Source: DATLAN01 sp035527455 (lineage in GTDB: Bacteria > Planctomycetota > Planctomycetia > Pirellulales > Thermoguttaceae). Taken from it: a DNA stretch of 6,805 bases. The notes below the pieces were generated by a model. That model did no database searches. It saw only the letters and a program-made list of their open reading frames with translations, and was not told where the DNA came from. The position numbers and the translations under genes were made by a program. The first letter of the stretch is position 1. Every line of letters starts with the position of its first letter. The DNA lies in contig DATLAN010000190.1 of the NCBI GenBank assembly GCA_035527455.1, positions 1 through 6,805 of the forward strand, written 5' to 3'. Shown here piece by piece: positions 5,761 to 6,805 of the stretch.

Positions 5761-6805
5761 ATGAGACGATCCCCGATGAAGACGGACGGGAAGACGTGGC
5801 TTCTCGGTGCGGCCGCGGTCCTGTTTGCGGTGACGGCGGTCGGCCGGCTCGCGGCCGAACCGAAGACCGCCTCGGCGGCCGAGCGCGTCGAGTTGCCGTC
5901 CCCGGCGTTGGAGCACGCGTTCGCCGAGAACCGTCCGGGCAAGGTCGGCGACGGGCGCTACTACACGCCCTTTTACGGCTACGTCATTTCGCCGCACGCG
6001 GTCGTGGCCGAAGGGAAGGTGTTCTGTGCGTTCCAGAATGCCGTCGGGCAGCCGATCGTGATGGCCTACGACGTTGCCGAGAAGCGATGGGCCGGGCCGG
6101 TGAAGGCGTCCGAGCAGGGACTGGGCGGCAGGGACGCCCACGGCAATCCCTCGCTGTGTATCGACAGTAAGGGGTACCTGCACGTCTTCTACGGCTGTCA
6201 CGGCGGGGCGATGCGGCACACGCGGAGCGCCCGGCCTTACGACATCGCCGCCTGGCAGGAGCAGGAGCCGCCCACGCCGCGTGCGACCTATCCCCAGACG
6301 ATGCGGATGGCCGACGGCACGATCTGTCTTCTCTATCGTGCCGGCGGACACATGGAGCCGTGGTCGCTACGAACGAGCGAGGACGACGGCCGAAGCTGGA
6401 GCCCGGCGGAGAAGGTCATCGAGATGCGTCTGGATCCGCCGGACCGGCTGGCGGCGGCCTATTGCCAGTTCTTCCCCGGCAGCGGCGACGAGACGATCCA
6501 CTGCTTTTGGAACCACAAGGACGACAACGCGGCCCGAGTCTCCGAAACCCAGCCGCACCCTTGGCGGCCGCTGAAGTACCCGGGGCTGCACGAGGCGGTC
6601 TACCGCTACAACGTCTACTACATCTGCCGCGACGCTCAGGGCGCATGGCGCAACGCGGCCGGCGAGGAGGTCAAGCTGCCGGTGAGCAAGGCCGAGGCGG
6701 ACGACAAGTGCCTGGTGTACGACTCGGGCGACGAGTTCGCCTTCCTCGGCAGTCGCCAGGCGGCGGACGGCGAGGACCGGCCCTGCTTCCGGTTCGGCAC
6801 CGGCG
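5761..6805 (+). CDS. Secreted BNR_4-like beta-propeller protein, N-terminal part; cut by right edge
   Basis: The visible 348 residues have no stop before the window end. Residues 1-32 form a signal peptide (basic start, LLGAAAVLFAVTAVG core, cleavage near LAA). The following part looks like the BNR_4 repeat family (PF15892), which includes propeller proteins and some ulvan-lyase-like polysaccharide lyases. SPHAVVAEGKVFCAFQN (78-93) is followed by DAHGNPSLCIDSKGYLHVFYG (125-145), the family's 'D.H..PS..iD.dGylHv' block, with H127 and H141 in it. SEDDGRSW (206-213) is an Asp-box typical of BNR propellers. Whether it cleaves or only binds carbohydrate cannot be told from this part. The ATG at 5761 is supported by AAGGAG (5747-5752) eight bases upstream; an ATG five codons later is less likely. 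It is divergent from the AKR-like gene across a repeat-filled gap. Its place near sulfatases suggests polysaccharide use, which is inference. Confidence 0.85.
   Translation, partial: MRRSPMKTDGKTWLLGAAAVLFAVTAVGRLAAEPKTASAAERVELPSPALEHAFAENRPGKVGDGRYYTPFYGYVISPHAVVAEGKVFCAFQNAVGQPIVMAYDVAEKRWAGPVKASEQGLGGRDAHGNPSLCIDSKGYLHVFYGCHGGAMRHTRSARPYDIAAWQEQEPPTPRATYPQTMRMADGTICLLYRAGGHMEPWSLRTSEDDGRSWSPAEKVIEMRLDPPDRLAAAYCQFFPGSGDETIHCFWNHKDDNAARVSETQPHPWRPLKYPGLHEAVYRYNVYYICRDAQGAWRNAAGEEVKLPVSKAEADDKCLVYDSGDEFAFLGSRQAADGEDRPCFRFGTG

Noticed and set aside
1..6805. CRISPR array, tRNA/rRNA, defence system or transposase gene
   Set aside because: Both strands were scanned. There are no regularly spaced direct repeats, no RNA-gene-like folds and no transposase or nuclease motifs; the repeats present are isolated palindromes.

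Overview
This GC-rich window looks like chromosomal DNA of a planctomycete-type bacterium. This is an inference from gene content: two adjacent exported sulfatases, a DUF1080 protein, a Tat-exported TIM-barrel protein, a BNR/propeller protein, and intergenic regions full of palindromic repeats. No 16S or other phylogenetic marker is present.

Layout. Positions 1-1587 (minus strand) hold two type I (formylglycine) sulfatase genes. The second is cut by the left edge, and the two overlap by an ATGA. Positions 1588-2170 hold a weakly supported stretch with what looks like a short or broken gene for a secreted protein (minus strand, frame break near 1916). Positions 2316-2390 hold a strong hairpin made of repeated units, just before a plus-strand gene for an exported glycerophosphodiester phosphodiesterase (GDPD) family protein (2446-3405). 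Positions 3406-3660 are a convergent intergenic region with two hairpins. Positions 3661-4305 (minus) encode a secreted DUF1080 protein (3-keto-disaccharide hydrolase-like domain). Positions 4415-5308 (minus) encode a Tat-signal protein related to aldo/keto reductases but apparently without their catalytic tetrad. Positions 5309-5760 are a 452-base divergent intergenic region with a G-rich tract and two large inverted repeats that resemble REP-type elements. Positions 5761-6805 (plus) begin a BNR_4-like secreted protein that runs off the right edge.

How the genes fit together. Every protein gene carries an export signal (Sec or Tat), so the whole locus serves the periplasm or cell surface. 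Sulfate removal by the sulfatases, sugar processing by the DUF1080 protein and carbohydrate binding or cleavage by the BNR protein fit the breakdown of sulfated polysaccharides. The GDPD protein could release phosphorylated glycerol. No regulator, transporter, defence system, CRISPR array, RNA gene or transposase gene is visible. The most unusual content is the density of palindromic repeats between genes and the broken secreted-protein gene; the coding genes belong to recognisable families.
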